64,000 bases of DNA from Tunicatimonas pelagia (GCF_030506325.1 NZ_CP120683.1:1054001-1118000); one strand, 5' to 3'. Counted from the first letter of the stretch, positions 1 to 10,542 are shown. A program made the numbers and translations. The notes: generated by a model not told the origin, from the sequence alone.

Positions 1-657
1 TTTCCCATCCGCTGTGCCAATCCAGATTTGATCCGGAGCAGTTAACGCCAAGCTATTGATTACTTGGGGTGCCTCTGCCACTAGTGGTAATGTAACTATT
101 TTCTCAAATACCGAATCTGCGTAATTGAAGCGATGCAGCGTACCGTTTGAACTACCAAACCAGGTAGCAGCTTGTCCGCTGGTTATTGCACTGGTACGTT
201 CCGAACCAGCCTTATTAGGAGGTTCACTTGGCAAAGGAAGTTTCTTCTCATTGGCATCAAACCTGATTAACTTGCCATTGAATGTTGCCAGCCAGAAGCT
301 GCCTTGCTGATCTTTGTTAAAAATAACGCGGCCACCACTCGAGTATTCAGAACCAAATAGTTTTCTGAACGGAATACGTTCAAATGAGTAGCCATTGTAC
401 TTATTTATTGCTGTAGAACTCACGACCAGCATATTTCCGAAGCGATCGCTCTCAATATAAGAAGTGCCCGGAACCTCTTGGTCTAAATGAATAAAATTAC
501 TAACCTGCTGGGCTAAAGCTGGGCTAAGACCGGAAGGCAGCACTAGGATAGCAATGACAATAAATAAGGCCGAAATATTTTTCTGATGGTACGGCGGATA
601 CGCCACATACTTGAAAAGTTTGAGGTATAGTCGCTTAGGTAGTATATCTCTCATCAT
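1..657 (-). CDS. Partial exported beta-propeller protein, possibly N-terminus of a hybrid two-component sensor
   Basis: An open frame runs leftward from an ATG at 657 to the window edge (219 codons, no stop). The start has two adjacent Met codons. A basic, aromatic stretch is followed by a hydrophobic segment near residues 30-48 ending in ALAQQ, which fits a signal peptide or anchor. After it come propeller-like units with the recurring pattern of an S/D-rich turn followed by W-[IFL]-G/A-T or S-W-L-A-T. These match the Reg_prop repeats at the front of Bacteroidota hybrid sensors that detect glycan breakdown products. The gene is divergent from the GH109/SusCD cluster, where such sensors often lie. 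The kinase part would be outside the window, so the sensor role is inference; it could also be another propeller protein. Confidence 0.55.
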   Translation of the reverse strand, partial: MMRDILPKRLYLKLFKYVAYPPYHQKNISALFIVIAILVLPSGLSPALAQQVSNFIHLDQEVPGTSYIESDRFGNMLVVSSTAINKYNGYSFERIPFRKLFGSEYSSGGRVIFNKDQQGSFWLATFNGKLIRFDANEKKLPLPSEPPNKAGSERTSAITSGQAATWFGSSNGTLHRFNYADSVFEKIVTLPLVAEAPQVINSLALTAPDQIWIGTADGK

Positions 658-930
658 ACGCAACACCAGTGAGTTAGTACCTTCTGCTTGCGCCTAGCGG
701 GCACGTTAGCAAAAGCCTATATCCTAAAGTAATCAAAGTTCCTGATTATGCAATATGGACATTTTAGAAAAGTAGTATTGGGATAGGTAAGTAGAAGCAA
801 AAAGTAGCGATTTGCCGGAAAATTAGGAGGTATTTGACAAAAATATCCCCCTTTTCTGCCAGCGATTCTTCCAACATTTGAGTGCAGAGAAACCCAACGA
901 CGTTTACAAGAACCTAGTAACTACTCATTC

Positions 931-2289
931 ATGAACTCAAGAAGAAAATTTATTAAAGAATCAGCTCTGGCCGGAGTGGGAATTGTAGCAGCCCCCGGTA
1001 TTTCTAAGGCTGGTTTTTCAAGTGCGTCAATCAATAAACTGAATGTGGGTCTTATTGGGATAGGTCTGCGAGGCACCAATCATCTGAACAACCTTCTGTT
1101 GCGCGATGATATCAACATTGCTGCTATCTGTGATGTTGATGATACCCGAGTTCAGCTAAACCTTGAGTCCATTAAAAAGAAAGGATGCCCTGCCCCAAAA
1201 GTATTTGGTAAGGATGAGTACGACTACCGCAATCTTTTAGAATTATCGGAAGTAGATGCAGTTGTCATTGCCACTCCTTGGTTATGGCATACCCGCATGG
1301 CGAAGGATAGCCTACTGGCGGGCAAGTATACCGGACTGGAGGTTTCTGCTGCCAACACCCTAGAAGAGTGCTGGGATTTAGTAAACGCTCACGAACAAAG
1401 CGGAACTCATCTAATGCTGATGGAAAATGTGAACTACCGCCGGGATGTACTGGCCGTGCTCAATATGGTAAGGCAAAACGTGTTTGGCGAGCTGATTCAC
1501 TTTCGCTGTGGCTACCAGCACGATTTACGGTGGGTGTTATTTAACGACGGCAAAACCGCCTACGGCAAAGGAGCGGAATTTGGCGAGAAAGGTATATCTG
1601 AATCTAAGTGGCGCACCCAGCATTCGTTACGACGAAATGGGGACTTTTACCCTACCCACGGCGTAGGCCCGATTGCTGCTATGGCTAATATTAACCGAGG
1701 CAATCGGTTTGTCTCCATGACTTCGCACGCTACCAAGGCGGTGGGTTTCCAAAACTACATTGTCGCTCAGGGGGGTAAAGATCATCCGAATGCTAACCTC
1801 AATTGGAAGCAGGGGGATGTCATCACCAGCACGATAGAAACCGCTAATGGTGAAACCATCATCATCACCCATGACTGCAATCTGCCCCGTCCGTATTCTT
1901 TAGGATTTCGGGTGCAAGGGGCTAACGGATTGTGGGAAGTAGATGGTAACCGCATATATATTGAAGGGCAGTCGGAACCCCATCGCTGGGATGAAGCCGA
2001 TGCCTGGCTAGAGAAATACGACCATCCGCTGTGGCAGAAGTACGGGGAATACGCCCAGGGTGCCGGACACGGCGGAATGGATTTCTTCGTGATGAATGCT
2101 TTCGTAGAATCTGCTAAGCAGAACGTTGCCCCACCCATTGATGCCTACGATGCAGCCGCCTGGAGTGCCATCACCCCCTTGTCGGAGCTTTCTATCGCCA
2201 ACAATGGTGAACCCCAGGACTTCCCGGACTTTACCCGGGGCAATTGGATCAAACGGGAAGAATACGACTGGATGAAGGAAACTTATTAA
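931..2289 (+). CDS. Gfo/Idh/MocA-type oxidoreductase, GH109-like glycosidase
   Basis: The protein has 452 residues. Its N-terminus carries a twin-arginine motif (SRRKF, residues 3-7) and a hydrophobic stretch ending near residue 27, so it is probably Tat-exported to the periplasm. A Rossmann nucleotide-binding loop of the form VGLIGIGLRG lies at residues 39-48. The segments EVSAANTLEECWDLV and LMLMENVNYRR are typical of GH109 members, which use NAD in a redox-assisted retaining mechanism, the founding activity being alpha-N-acetylgalactosaminidase. Other GH109 members have different sugar specificities, so the substrate is not fixed by sequence. The gene opens a rightward cluster with SusC, SusD and further exported proteins, consistent with trimming an imported amino-sugar glycan. 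Confidence 0.8.
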   Translation: MNSRRKFIKESALAGVGIVAAPGISKAGFSSASINKLNVGLIGIGLRGTNHLNNLLLRDDINIAAICDVDDTRVQLNLESIKKKGCPAPKVFGKDEYDYRNLLELSEVDAVVIATPWLWHTRMAKDSLLAGKYTGLEVSAANTLEECWDLVNAHEQSGTHLMLMENVNYRRDVLAVLNMVRQNVFGELIHFRCGYQHDLRWVLFNDGKTAYGKGAEFGEKGISESKWRTQHSLRRNGDFYPTHGVGPIAAMANINRGNRFVSMTSHATKAVGFQNYIVAQGGKDHPNANLNWKQGDVITSTIETANGETIIITHDCNLPRPYSLGFRVQGANGLWEVDGNRIYIEGQSEPHRWDEADAWLEKYDHPLWQKYGEYAQGAGHGGMDFFVMNAFVESAKQNVAPPIDAYDAAAWSAITPLSELSIANNGEPQDFPDFTRGNWIKREEYDWMKETY

Positions 2290-2407
2290 TCGCTTAAAAG
2301 AGAGCAAGTGACTGCTGCCCTTATCCAATAATTAGTTCGCCAAAAACCACCTAAGAAGTCAGCTATTTAATCATTCTATATTCTATCACCAATTTTACCA
2401 TACACCT

Positions 2408-5359
2408 ATGATGAAACTCTTAACTACTAGTTTATTACTGACTCTATTCGCGCTACCGAGCGTTCTGCTAGGCCAGAGTAGGGTCATATCGGGAACCGTA
2501 CTTGACGGCAGCAATGATGAGCCACTGCCAGGAGTGAATATTCTGGCGCAAGGAACTACGGTAGGTACTATTACCAATGCCGACGGAACGTATCGGCTTA
2601 CGGTTAGTGAGGCGGTAGATACCCTCATTTACTCCTTTACCGGCTACCTTGCCGAAGAAATTGCTATCGGGTCACAAACGACTATTGATATCACGCTTAT
2701 GCCCGACATCATGTCGCTGTCCGAAGTTGTAGTAGTTGCCTACGGAACCCAAACCAGAGAAGCCATCACTTCGTCGGTAGCTAAGGTTGAGGCGAAAGAG
2801 CTAACCGACATTACGGTACCCGACGTATCAACCATGCTACAGGGGAAAGCTGCCGGAGTACAGGTTACTTCCTCTAGTGGGGCTCCCGGTTCCGTTCCAG
2901 CTATTTTGATTCGCGGGGCATCCTCACTCAACGGTAGCGTAGTACCGCTGTGGGTAGTAGATGGGGTTATTCAGCACGGAGTTCCTATCATTAATCCGAC
3001 AGACGTAGAAAATATTTCTATACTAAAAGATGCGGCGGCTACTTCGCTGTACGGTTCTCGCGGAGCTAACGGAGTAGTTATTGTTACCACTAAGCGCGGA
3101 GAAGTAGGCAAAGGGCAAATTACCTTCAGTGCTAAAAGGTCGTTTAATCAGTTTAACGATGGTCGGTTTGAGGTAATGAATTCTCAGCAGTTGTACGACT
3201 ACCACACGCAGTTTGGGAACACCCAGCCCTGGTTTACTCCGGAGCTATTGAACCGCGATTATGATTGGATAGAAGGGGGTACGCAAACCGGAATTGTCGA
3301 CGACTATAATGTGTCGTTTTCGGCCGGTACTGATAAAGTAAATACCTATATCAACGCGGGATACTACTCCGAAGAAGGCACCATACGGGGTGATGAGCTA
3401 GATCGGTACACTTTTCGGATGAACCTAGATTATCAGCTAAATGATCGGCTCAAAATTATGCCTAAGCTGGCGTATAGTTTTGACGTGCGCGACCGAGTGG
3501 CTGAAGCGCCTCGCTATGAACTTTACCTAAACCTACCCTGGGACAATCCTTTTGATGCGGATGGTAATCCGATTAACGCTCAAGAATCAGCAGAGTGGAT
3601 TGGGCGGGATCAGCGAAACTACTTTTACGACCAACAGTGGAATTACTCATCGAGTGAGATTATTAATTTGAGCTCTAACTTTGATTTTGAATTTACCATT
3701 TTAGATAACCTCACATTTATATCGACCAACAACTTCACCTTGTACGATGCTCAAACTGAATCTTATGTTGATCCGCGATCCAACGCAGGGTTGGCTATCA
3801 ATGGTAGCATCTACGATTTTGCTGCCCGAAGGCTGACCCGTCTAAGTACTCAGATGCTACGTTTGGATCAAGATTTTGGAAAGTATGAATTGACTGTGCT
3901 GGGCGGCTACGAGTTTAATGATTACCGTTACGAAGATTTTAATGCCACAGGACAAGGTATTATTGCCGGAACCGAAATCCTAAATGTGGCCACCGAACCC
4001 GGATCTATCGGTGGCTTTAAAAACGACTACGCATTGCAATCGTTCTTCTTAGCCACTGACCATTCTTACGAAGATCGTTATTTTGCTAAAGCTTCCATCC
4101 GAAGAGACGGAGCTTCTAACTTTGGTCTGGAAAACCAGTATGGTACTTTCTTCGCGTTAGGAGCCGGTTGGAATATTCATAATGAAGACTTTTACAGTAG
4201 CCGGATTGTGAATGAACTGAAACTTCGCGTAAGCTACGGCTCAGTAGGTAATCGCCCTTCGTCACTATATCCTTACCAAGGAACTTACCGGGCTGATACT
4301 CAGTACGACGGACTTCCAGCAGTAGTACTTGATCAATTCGGCAACCCTGATCTGAAGTGGGAAAAATCGTACGAAACTAACTTAGCTGTTGACGCATTGT
4401 TGTTTGATCGAGTTAATACGACTATTGAGTACTACAACAAAAATACTTCTGACCTCCTGTATTTTGTTAATCTTCCTGACTTAACTGGTTTTAGTGGGTT
4501 TTGGGAGAATGTGGGAGGCGTAACCAATCGAGGGGTTGAAGCGGCAGTAAATGCTGATATTATCCGAGGGCAGAATTTTAATTGGAACGTAGGTTTCAAT
4601 ATTGGAATCAATCAAAATGAAATTACCGAGCTTTTTGACGATCAAAATGAAATACCTCGTGGTAACAAAATTTTTGAAGTAGGCCAGGACTACAACTCTT
4701 GGTACACCAGACGATGGTTAGGCGTGGATACTGAAACGGGAGACCCGCTTTGGGAAGTGTATGATAGGGAAACGGGCGAGCGCACGGAGACGACAAATTA
4801 TAATGAAGCTACTCTTCAGCGTATTGGCACTTCAACCCCGGATTTTATCGGTGGATTCAATACGGGTCTTTCTTACAAAAGCGTTTCATTAACTGCTAAT
4901 TTTGCCTTCTCTAAGGGGGGTACTATATACAATGCCTCTCGTCAACTGTTTGATTCTGATGGCTTCTATTCTACTTTTAACCAGCAGGTACTTATTGATG
5001 ATTGGTCTCGTTGGCAGCAGGCGGGTGACGTAGCTACCCACCCCCGGGCAGTAGAAGGCGGTAATAACCTTTCTAATAATCCTTCTTCTCGGTACTTGGA
5101 AGATGCAAGTTATCTAAGAATGACCAATGTGACTCTGTCTTATACCGTTCCTAACAACCTGCTAAATAGTATTGGAGTACGTGGCGCTAACTTTTACGTA
5201 GCCGGTGACAACTTGCTGACCTTCACTAATTTTAGTGGGGTAGATCCAGCTGTGACAGATTTTCCGCAAGATGATCTTAGCCAAGGTTCATCTGGGTCAG
5301 TCAGTTTAAGCTATCCTATTCCCAGACGATTTGTACTAGGTTTGAACGTTACATTTTAA
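2408..5359 (+). CDS. SusC/RagA-type TonB-dependent outer-membrane transporter
   Basis: The protein has 983 residues. A signal peptide ends near residue 22. A carboxypeptidase-regulatory-like beta-sandwich (residues about 25-105, with DEPLPGVNILAQGTTVGTITNADG) is followed by the plug domain. The plug contains EVVVVAYGTQ and the SLYGSRGANGVVIVTTK motif characteristic of SusC. The rest is a TonB-dependent beta-barrel ending in the terminal aromatic residue (NVTF) expected for outer-membrane assembly. It forms the barrel of a SusCD pair with the SusD gene 22 bp downstream and would import an oligosaccharide using TonB energy. It has no STN domain, so unlike the receptor at 38931-42461 it should not signal through FecR. 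The substrate cannot be deduced. Confidence 0.96.
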   Translation: MMKLLTTSLLLTLFALPSVLLGQSRVISGTVLDGSNDEPLPGVNILAQGTTVGTITNADGTYRLTVSEAVDTLIYSFTGYLAEEIAIGSQTTIDITLMPDIMSLSEVVVVAYGTQTREAITSSVAKVEAKELTDITVPDVSTMLQGKAAGVQVTSSSGAPGSVPAILIRGASSLNGSVVPLWVVDGVIQHGVPIINPTDVENISILKDAAATSLYGSRGANGVVIVTTKRGEVGKGQITFSAKRSFNQFNDGRFEVMNSQQLYDYHTQFGNTQPWFTPELLNRDYDWIEGGTQTGIVDDYNVSFSAGTDKVNTYINAGYYSEEGTIRGDELDRYTFRMNLDYQLNDRLKIMPKLAYSFDVRDRVAEAPRYELYLNLPWDNPFDADGNPINAQESAEWIGRDQRNYFYDQQWNYSSSEIINLSSNFDFEFTILDNLTFISTNNFTLYDAQTESYVDPRSNAGLAINGSIYDFAARRLTRLSTQMLRLDQDFGKYELTVLGGYEFNDYRYEDFNATGQGIIAGTEILNVATEPGSIGGFKNDYALQSFFLATDHSYEDRYFAKASIRRDGASNFGLENQYGTFFALGAGWNIHNEDFYSSRIVNELKLRVSYGSVGNRPSSLYPYQGTYRADTQYDGLPAVVLDQFGNPDLKWEKSYETNLAVDALLFDRVNTTIEYYNKNTSDLLYFVNLPDLTGFSGFWENVGGVTNRGVEAAVNADIIRGQNFNWNVGFNIGINQNEITELFDDQNEIPRGNKIFEVGQDYNSWYTRRWLGVDTETGDPLWEVYDRETGERTETTNYNEATLQRIGTSTPDFIGGFNTGLSYKSVSLTANFAFSKGGTIYNASRQLFDSDGFYSTFNQQVLIDDWSRWQQAGDVATHPRAVEGGNNLSNNPSSRYLEDASYLRMTNVTLSYTVPNNLLNSIGVRGANFYVAGDNLLTFTNFSGVDPAVTDFPQDDLSQGSSGSVSLSYPIPRRFVLGLNVTF

Positions 5360-5381
5360 CTGAGACATCACGATTACTACT

Positions 5382-7040
5382 ATGAAAAATATCAAATACA
5401 TCTTTGTACTTGTACTGGCAACTCTCTGCTTTTCCTGCGACTTAGAAAAGAATCCCTATGATGAAATTGCTGTAGAGGAGCTGTTCGAAGATCCCGCCGC
5501 CGTAGAAACTGCTACGCTGGGAAACTACGCACTGCTAAAGGGCTCATCCGGCTTCGATGGCTGGGCCGATGACTTGCATCGCATCTCGGAATATCCAGGT
5601 GATAACGTAGCTCTAAGTGGAGGTACCAGCGATCATCTTTTCTTCTTATACAACTACCAATCTATCGCTAACAACAGCCGGGTAGACCGTTTCTGGCGTA
5701 ATTCTTACAAAGCAGCCGTTGGCTGTAACACTATCATTGAGCGGATTACCGAGGGCGAGTCACCTGAAAGTGATCAATTACTGGGTGAGAATTATTACCT
5801 TAGAGGCCTTATCTACTTTCAGATGGGCAACATCTTCGGAAGACCCTATACGCAAGATCCGTCCAGCTTGTCAATACCACTGAAGCTGACTTCCGATACG
5901 GAAGACCGCCCCAATCGGAGTACGGTACAGGAAGTGTATGAGCAGGTGATTGATGATTTGAAAAAAGCGGAAGCTCTAATGACTATTAACAAGGGAGCTT
6001 CCTTTGCCTCTAAGGAAGCTGCTCAGGCCTTGCTATCGCGGGTATACTTGTATCAGGAAGACCACGCCAACACCATTGCTTACGCGGATCAGGTACTAGA
6101 ATCCGGTACGTATAGCCTGCTGCCTGCGGCTACCTTCAGTGTGATAAACACGCTTACCCCGGCTGAGAATAGCGAAGCAATTTTTAGCGTCACGCTAAAC
6201 AGTAATTCCGATTTACTGGGTGGTTCTGATCACTGGTTTACCCCCGGTTCCATGTACGCGACCATTCAAGGGGTTGGCTGGGGCGAAATGCACGCTTCCC
6301 GCTCTTATCTGGAGTTGCTAGAAAAGAATCCCACTGATGCTAGAAGCTCATTCATTGATCCGCAGTATATTATTGAAGAGGGCGAGCGGGTCCCGGCGGT
6401 TTACTGGGTAAACGAAGAAACCTACACCTACGAATTCCGAAGAACGCAGGAAGCTGACGGAGTAATTACGTTTGACGAGGAAGGAACCGTTTATACCGTT
6501 GAGTCGGAAGAAGTTGATGGAGTAACTACTTACTTTTTCAATGGGACAAACGGGCGGCAGGATGTAGTGTATGGCTTTGATCTGGAAAAACGTAATGGCT
6601 ATCCTAAGTTTTTTATTACCAAAGCTTCTCTACAAGAAGAAGACCGTCACCTGTGGTCGCCCAACGTTTCTCGTTTGGCAGAAATGTACCTGAACAAAGC
6701 GGAAGCGTACGCTAAGCAGAACGACGCGCAAAATGCGCTCGATAATGTGAATATTATTCGGGAACGGGCAGGAATACCAGCGTATAGTGTAGGAAACCTT
6801 CCGGACGGAATGGATCTGCTGGATGTGGTTCTGGAAGAACGTCGCTTAGAGTTTGCCTACGAAGGGCAGCGTCGCTTCGACGTGTACCGAAATGGCCGAA
6901 CAATGGATCGTCGCTATCCGGGTACACACCTCAATGGAACCAATCCGTTCTTTGAGATTCCGGCCAGCAGCCTGCGAATAGTTGAGTTTATTCCTGAGCA
7001 GCAAATCGTTCTGCAACCTTCGCTTATCCAAAACGATTAA
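5382..7040 (+). CDS. SusD/RagB-type surface glycan-binding lipoprotein
   Basis: The protein has 552 residues and begins with a lipoprotein signal whose lipobox ends at Cys19 (LCFSC). The N-terminal half has the helical TPR-like scaffold of SusD (NYYLRGLIYFQMGNIFGRPY; AAQALLSRVYLYQEDHANTIAYADQVLESG). The C-terminal part has the family signature with LAEMYLNKAEAYAKQ, NIIRERAG and VVLEERRLEFAYEGQRRFDVYR. It would sit as a lid on the SusC barrel encoded just upstream. It ends at a strong hairpin terminator, so SusC and SusD probably form one transcript with the GH109 gene and the downstream lipoproteins are expressed less or separately. Confidence 0.95.
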   Translation: MKNIKYIFVLVLATLCFSCDLEKNPYDEIAVEELFEDPAAVETATLGNYALLKGSSGFDGWADDLHRISEYPGDNVALSGGTSDHLFFLYNYQSIANNSRVDRFWRNSYKAAVGCNTIIERITEGESPESDQLLGENYYLRGLIYFQMGNIFGRPYTQDPSSLSIPLKLTSDTEDRPNRSTVQEVYEQVIDDLKKAEALMTINKGASFASKEAAQALLSRVYLYQEDHANTIAYADQVLESGTYSLLPAATFSVINTLTPAENSEAIFSVTLNSNSDLLGGSDHWFTPGSMYATIQGVGWGEMHASRSYLELLEKNPTDARSSFIDPQYIIEEGERVPAVYWVNEETYTYEFRRTQEADGVITFDEEGTVYTVESEEVDGVTTYFFNGTNGRQDVVYGFDLEKRNGYPKFFITKASLQEEDRHLWSPNVSRLAEMYLNKAEAYAKQNDAQNALDNVNIIRERAGIPAYSVGNLPDGMDLLDVVLEERRLEFAYEGQRRFDVYRNGRTMDRRYPGTHLNGTNPFFEIPASSLRIVEFIPEQQIVLQPSLIQND

Positions 7041-7055
7041 TCGTATCTCCGAAAG

Positions 7056-7101
7056 AGCACTTCATCGCCAGATAGTTGTCGCTATCTGGCGATGAAGTGC
7101 T
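7056..7101 (+). terminator. Perfect 20-bp hairpin, Rho-independent terminator
   Basis: A 20-bp arm (7056-7075) is followed by a 6-nt loop and an exact reverse-complement arm (7082-7101), then TTCTTTT. It begins 16 bp after the SusD stop and precedes the next lipoprotein gene by about 30 bp. The stem is long and perfect for a terminator, so it may also act as a processing or mRNA-stabilising structure for the susCD transcript. Confidence 0.85.
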
Positions 7102-7130
7102 TCTTTTAAATTATCAGACCAGTGCAATAC

Positions 7131-10100
7131 ATGAGCAAAGTACTTCTGGCTTTTACTTCTCTATTGTTACTTGCTTGCCAAAGCACTACGAATGATAATA
7201 TTCCTGCTGAGAAATTATTCTCAACCATCCCTACCGAAGCCTCGGGCTTAACTTTTCAAAACGACATATTGGAATCGGAGCAGCTTCATTATTACAAATA
7301 CCAGTATATGTACATCGGAGGGGGAGTAGCTGCCGCCGACTTTAACAATGATGGATTGGAAGACCTTTTTTTTACAGCTAATATTTACCACAATAAACTA
7401 TTTCTTAATCAAGGTAATCTGCAATTCAAAGATATTACTCCGGAGTCAGGCATTGAGAAGCGGGTGGGGTTTGATACCGGAGTTTCTGTTGCCGACGTAA
7501 ACCACGATGGCTTTCTGGACATCTACATCTGCCGGGCGGGCTGGTTTGATGATCCTAAAAAACTAGCCAATATACTGTATATCAATAATGGGGATTTAAC
7601 TTTTACCGAAAGTGCCGCCGACTACGGTTTGGACAACACCGACCGCTCCATTTCGTCTACCTTTTTTGACTACGACCGAGACGGCGATTTGGATGTGTAC
7701 ATTGCCAATGCTCCGGCGAACTTTGAACTTACCTCAAAGGTGCTAAATCTGAAGAATGTTCAGGCTGATAACAACGCCCTAGCTCTAAAAGGAGGAGATA
7801 AGCTTTACCAGAACCAGGGCGACGGCACGTTCACCGACGTATCGCAGCAAGCAGGTATTTTACCCGACTTAGGCTTTGGGCTGCACCCGCAAGTGGGCGA
7901 CCTAAATGGCGACGGCTGGCCGGACATTTTCGTTTCCAACGACTTCATCGGCCCAGATTTCGCCTACGTTAATCAGCAAGATGGCACGTTCAAAGAAGGG
8001 CGGAACGAGCTATTCAAACACATTTCGTACTACAGTATGGGGGCTGATTTTGCTGATGTGAATAATGATGGATTGGCAGAACTATTCGTGCTAGACATGA
8101 GCCCAGAAGATTACGTGCGCTCCAAAACCACGATGGCCATGATGCCGATAGATCGGTTTTGGAACATGGTAGAAAACGACCACCACCACCAGTATATGCA
8201 CAATGTGCTACAGAAAAACAATGGCAACAGTACCTTTAGCGAGGTCGGCTACCTCTCAGGTATTGCCAAAACTGATTGGAGCTGGTCGGCTCTGCTAGCT
8301 GATTTCAATCTGGATGGTCTCAATGACCTGTACGTAACCAATGGCATTTACCGCGACGTAGTAGACCGGGATGCCAATAATTCGATCAACAAAAAGATTG
8401 ATGCTCGCAAAGCGTCACTCAGGGAAAAAGATTTTTACGAATTTACCCAAAGCCTTCCCCAGGAGAAGCTAACGAACTATTTCTTCAAAAATGAAGGCTC
8501 ATTTGCCTTTGCAGATGCGACAGAAGATTGGGCCGATCAATCACCCACCTTCTCTAACGGCGCGGTTTATGCCGACCTGGATAACGATGGCGACCTGGAT
8601 GTAGTAGTGAATAACATTGATGAGCCAGCCACTCTACTGAGAAACAACGCGCGGCAAACATCAGACAACCACCATGTGCAAATCAAGCTGGTTGGCTCAG
8701 AAAAGAATCCCTTTGCGATTGGAACTAAGGTAAAGATTTTTCTCGCAGATGGCTCCATTCAGACCAAAGAACTCATTGTGGGGCGGGGCTATATGTCGTC
8801 GGTCACACACACATTAACCTTTGGGCTGGGCGACGATGCCAATATTGAACGAGCTGAGATTCTCTGGCCGAATGGAAATATTCAAATTGTCGCTGACCTA
8901 GCGGTCAATCAACTCAATACTATTCGCTATCAGGAAGCATCATTTCAGGAAAAACGCTCAAGTGAAGAGCCCTCCCCCCTATTTGTCTCGGCTCCTTTTC
9001 CTTATCAACACAACGACCCCGCATATAATGATTTTGACAAGCAATTACTGATTCCTCACAAACTATCCCAAACCGGGCCTGCCCTGGCTCAAGCTGATGT
9101 TAATGGCAATGGTTTGGAAGACCTGTTTTTGGGTGGGGGAAAGGGGCAAGCTGCTCAGTTACTTTTAGCAAATTCTTCCGGGAAATTTACCCCAAAATCA
9201 ATACCGGATTTTGAGCAAGATCAAAAATACGAAGATGTAGGTGCTCACTTTTTTGATGCGGATAGCGATGGTGATGCCGACCTTTACGTAGTAAGTGGTA
9301 GCTACGAATTTGATGAAGGCTCTGCCTTACTAGCAGATCGCTTGTACTTGAATCAGGGGCAGGGTCGGTTTAGTCGCGCTGATAATATACTGCCCGATAT
9401 GCTTACGGCTGGCTCGGTAGTTACCTCAGCTGACTACGATGCCGACGGTGACCTGGATCTCTTCGTTGGGGGGCGAGTTATGCCCGGAAAATATCTGGTA
9501 GCGCCCACCAGCTACATCCTGGAAAATACTGGGCGTAAGTTTAGAATAGTAACTACTGAAGTTGCCCCCGAATTAGAAGAAATCGGCATGGTAACCGATG
9601 CTGTTTGGAAGGATCTTGACCAAGATGGTGATACTGATTTGCTCGTCACTGGGGAATGGATGGGAATTGAGGTGTTTCTTAACGAGCGGGGTCAATTAGT
9701 TAAAAGCGAAAGTTACCAAGATCTATCTGCCCAAGTAGGCTGGTGGAACAAACTACTCGTAGAAGACGTGGATAACGATGGCGATTTAGATATTGTAGCC
9801 GGAAACCTGGGGCTGAACCATAAGTTTAGCGCCTCAGAAGAAAAACCGTTGCACGTATATACGGATGACTTTGACGAAAACGGGGGTATGGACATTGTGC
9901 TGGCCAAATACTACGATACGAAGCTAGTTCCGGTTCGGGGTAAAGGTTGCACTTCGCAAAAAATGCCGTTTATATCCGAAAAGTTTGAGAAATACAGCGA
10001 CTTCGCTAATGCCGACCTTCAGGGAATTTTCGGTGAGGAAATTGAAAACTCGCTACACTTTGAGGTGACAGAATTTAGGTCAGGCCTCTTTTACAACAAT

Positions 10101-10484
10101 GGGAATGCTTCATTTCAGTTTGCCCCCTTTTCAGCAGAAGGGCAAATGGCTCCGATCAACAGTATTCTCTACGAGGATTTTACCAACGACGGAAAGAAAG
10201 ACCTGCTCATGGCAGGTAATAACTACCAAACCGAAGTAGAAACTACCCGCTACGATGCGGGTATCGGGCTGTTACTCGCCAGAGACGGAGAAGGAAGCTT
10301 TCAGGTCGTCAGTAACCGAAAAATTGGGCTATACCTCGATGGTAATATACGGGCGATGGCTTCAGTGAGAAATGATGGAAAGAGGCAGATTGTCGTTGCC
10401 AACAATGATAGCTACCACCAGTTGTTTCATTTGATGCCTCAAGGGAGCGAAAGTGCCAAATTGCTATCAGATAGAATAGAATGA
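7131..10484 (+). CDS. FG-GAP/VCBS-repeat lipoprotein with ASPIC/UnbV domain (CRTAC1-like)
   Basis: The start is placed at the ATG at 7131 rather than the in-frame GTG at 7122, because the ATG gives a clean lipoprotein signal with the lipobox Cys at residue 16 (LLLLACQS). The mature protein, about 1117 residues in total, contains many FG-GAP units with Ca-binding loops of the type DFNNDGLEDL, DVNHDGFLD, DYDRDGDLDV and DLNGDGWPDI. These build a beta-propeller. An ASPIC/UnbV segment (VGRGYMSSVTHTLTFGLG, then ILWPNG) lies in the middle, and a second propeller-like half follows. Such proteins are common in Bacteroidota glycan clusters and are thought to be surface binding or scaffold proteins; the exact role is unknown. 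It follows susD behind a strong hairpin. Confidence 0.88.
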   Translation: MSKVLLAFTSLLLLACQSTTNDNIPAEKLFSTIPTEASGLTFQNDILESEQLHYYKYQYMYIGGGVAAADFNNDGLEDLFFTANIYHNKLFLNQGNLQFKDITPESGIEKRVGFDTGVSVADVNHDGFLDIYICRAGWFDDPKKLANILYINNGDLTFTESAADYGLDNTDRSISSTFFDYDRDGDLDVYIANAPANFELTSKVLNLKNVQADNNALALKGGDKLYQNQGDGTFTDVSQQAGILPDLGFGLHPQVGDLNGDGWPDIFVSNDFIGPDFAYVNQQDGTFKEGRNELFKHISYYSMGADFADVNNDGLAELFVLDMSPEDYVRSKTTMAMMPIDRFWNMVENDHHHQYMHNVLQKNNGNSTFSEVGYLSGIAKTDWSWSALLADFNLDGLNDLYVTNGIYRDVVDRDANNSINKKIDARKASLREKDFYEFTQSLPQEKLTNYFFKNEGSFAFADATEDWADQSPTFSNGAVYADLDNDGDLDVVVNNIDEPATLLRNNARQTSDNHHVQIKLVGSEKNPFAIGTKVKIFLADGSIQTKELIVGRGYMSSVTHTLTFGLGDDANIERAEILWPNGNIQIVADLAVNQLNTIRYQEASFQEKRSSEEPSPLFVSAPFPYQHNDPAYNDFDKQLLIPHKLSQTGPALAQADVNGNGLEDLFLGGGKGQAAQLLLANSSGKFTPKSIPDFEQDQKYEDVGAHFFDADSDGDADLYVVSGSYEFDEGSALLADRLYLNQGQGRFSRADNILPDMLTAGSVVTSADYDADGDLDLFVGGRVMPGKYLVAPTSYILENTGRKFRIVTTEVAPELEEIGMVTDAVWKDLDQDGDTDLLVTGEWMGIEVFLNERGQLVKSESYQDLSAQVGWWNKLLVEDVDNDGDLDIVAGNLGLNHKFSASEEKPLHVYTDDFDENGGMDIVLAKYYDTKLVPVRGKGCTSQKMPFISEKFEKYSDFANADLQGIFGEEIENSLHFEVTEFRSGLFYNNGNASFQFAPFSAEGQMAPINSILYEDFTNDGKKDLLMAGNNYQTEVETTRYDAGIGLLLARDGEGSFQVVSNRKIGLYLDGNIRAMASVRNDGKRQIVVANNDSYHQLFHLMPQGSESAKLLSDRIE

Positions 10485-10542
10485 ACTTGGCTGACAAGCC
10501 ATACCAATACTTACAACAACAATTTTTTTGAAATATAAGAGT

